A stretch of 54,121 bases of DNA from RUG11272 sp045226335 (GTDB lineage: Bacteria > Bacillota > Clostridia > Christensenellales > Aristaeellaceae): contig JBGVCH010000074.1 in NCBI GenBank assembly GCA_045226335.1, positions 1 to 54,121 on the forward strand, read 5' to 3'. The first letter of the stretch is position 1, and every line of letters starts with the position of its first letter. Below the pieces are notes generated by a model. The model saw only the letters and a program-made list of their open reading frames with translations, was not told the DNA's origin and ran no database searches. Made by a program: the position numbers and the translations under genes. Below, piece by piece: positions 53,275 through 54,121 of this stretch.

Positions 53275-53973
53275 TCAATCCTCGTCCTTCTTTTTCTTTC
53301 CCTTTTTCTTGTCCTTGTCTTTCTTCTTGTCCTTCTTCTTGCCGTCCTTTTTGTCCTTTTTATCTTTATCCTTTTTGCCCTCTTTGCCGTTCTTCTTCTT
53401 CTTTTTCTCCTCGCTCTCCGCTTCACTTTCCTGCGCCAGGCGGGCCTCCTGCTCCCTGGCCGCCCGTTCCTGTTCGCGCTGGGCGCGGATCGCGTCGACG
53501 CGGCGCTGTTCCGTCACGGTGTAATGCTCCGAGCCGCCGAAAGCCAGGATGCACAGGAAGATGATCGGCAGGAAGACCAGGCCTGCCGCGAAGCCGCCGC
53601 TCCGGCCAAAGGCGCGGGCCAGCCTCACCCTGAAGATGATGCTGATGATCAAGCCCGCTGCAAGCGAGATGATCGAAAGGACCAGGAGCGCACTGGCCGA
53701 CTTTGCGGCCATGAAGGACGCAACGGATGAGAAGATGCTGACCGCCAGGCTGGCGAAAAACAGTCCCGTACTGTCCCCGATCTCATACATGCAATAGGCA
53801 CCATAGAACGGGATGAACAGGAAACCGGCCGGCTTTCCGGCCTTCGCGAACAGCACGCACCAGACGATGATGTAAAGCACCAGCAGCGCAATACACGAGA
53901 TGATGATCAGCGTCATCAGCCCACCGCCAATGGCGGGCAGCTCAATACCGGTATACTGAAGCAACGAAAACAC
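53275..53973 (-). CDS. DUF5684-like membrane protein with lysine-rich tail
   Basis: A 232-residue protein with about four membrane helices (for example TLIIISCIALLVLYIIVWCV, LLVLSIISLAAGLIISIIF) and the motif FLFIPFYGAYCMYEIG typical of small membrane proteins of the DUF5684 type. From about residue 150 the cytoplasmic tail is a charged helix (RAQREQERAAREQEARLAQE), then about 45 residues of almost only Lys, Asp and Glu. Such a tail could bind nucleic acid or membrane phosphates; this is inference. Start GTG at 53973; a TTG at 53964 has better spacing to AGGGGG. Confidence 0.75.
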   Translation of the reverse strand: MFSLLQYTGIELPAIGGGLMTLIIISCIALLVLYIIVWCVLFAKAGKPAGFLFIPFYGAYCMYEIGDSTGLFFASLAVSIFSSVASFMAAKSASALLVLSIISLAAGLIISIIFRVRLARAFGRSGGFAAGLVFLPIIFLCILAFGGSEHYTVTEQRRVDAIRAQREQERAAREQEARLAQESEAESEEKKKKKNGKEGKKDKDKKDKKDGKKKDKKKDKDKKKGKKKKDED

Positions 53974-53986
53974 CCCCTGCGCGATT

Positions 53987-54016
53987 ATTATACCCCACGT
54001 CTCCGGAGGTTGTCAA
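53987..54016 (-). promoter_or_regulatory. Promoter of the lysine-tailed membrane protein gene
   Basis: Minus strand TTGACA (54011-54016), 18-bp spacer, TATAAT (53987-53992). The leader would be very short. Confidence 0.75.
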
Positions 54017-54034
54017 TACGGACGCCGGACCGCG

Positions 54035-54121
54035 CCAGGGCTTACGCATGAACAGAACAGTGATAGCAACCGCCGCAACGACCTCATCCGGCCTGCGCAA
54101 GCAAGCAAAGCTGTCATGTAA
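54035..54121 (-). repeat. MITE-like dispersed repeat A, copy 3 (cut by the window end)
   Basis: Inverted relative to copy 1: its 87 bases match the complement of the right end of copy 1 at all but about three positions, including the terminal repeat GGCTTACGCATGAA. The window is therefore bounded on both sides by this element. Confidence 0.75.

Overview
The window looks like a chromosomal stretch of a GC-rich Clostridia-type Firmicute, probably a gut or rumen anaerobe. The signs are strong AGGAGG-type ribosome binding sites, sigma-A promoters with 17-bp spacers, RNase J, CUT1 sugar transporters of the LplB/YtcP type, BspA-type leucine-rich repeats, a clostripain-family protease, class II aldolase and ferredoxin-type aldo/keto reductase. 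An uncultured Christensenellales-like lineage would fit, but that is inference only. No rRNA, tRNA or CRISPR array was seen.

Layout. 1-866: the right part of a MITE-like repeat, then a brnTA toxin-antitoxin locus whose toxin is frameshifted while the antitoxin is intact. 1029-4366 (minus): alpha-operon rpsM-rpsK-rpsD-rpoA-rplQ with its promoter and a leader of about 280 nt. 4441-9520 (minus): a discoidin/PIG-L deacetylase coupled to an iron-dependent alcohol dehydrogenase, and a membrane-anchored clostripain-like protease. 9722-15203 (minus): polyamine locus regulator-potA-potB-potC-potD with two palindromic operators. 15215-21944 (minus): galE, a divergent tubulin/FtsZ-like protein, a large actin/Hsp70-fold protein and a TlpA thioredoxin, apparently one transcription unit. 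21980-24639 (plus): a lysA-like decarboxylase, an orphan Cas6e lacking the catalytic histidine, and a HAD hydrolase. 24711-26641: repeats around a secreted leucine-rich-repeat protein.

26719-36601 (plus): an operon of about 10 kb for carbohydrate import. It has two permeases (one with an extra domain of about 215 residues), a large binding protein, an ATPase and four membrane proteins of unknown role. 36645-40531: an AraC regulator, a second sugar-type ATPase with a C-terminal extension of about 300 residues, and another AraC regulator. 40685-47013: O-antigen-ligase-like protein, fructose-bisphosphate aldolase, aldo/keto reductase, a Sel1-repeat protein and an amidohydrolase. 47376-49046: RNase J. 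49131-51191: repeats and znuCB. 51308-52663: a cobalamin-riboswitch-like leader before an N-formylglutamate-amidohydrolase-family gene. 52793-54121: a small unknown gene, a membrane protein with a lysine-rich tail, and a further copy of the repeat seen at the left edge.

The strongest candidates for undescribed biology are the tubulin-like/actin-like gene pair, the stand-alone Cas6e with His-to-Gln at the catalytic position, the cobalamin-type leader on an unexpected gene, and the accessory membrane proteins and extra domains of the sugar ABC operon. All calls were made by reading the sequence; no database search was run.
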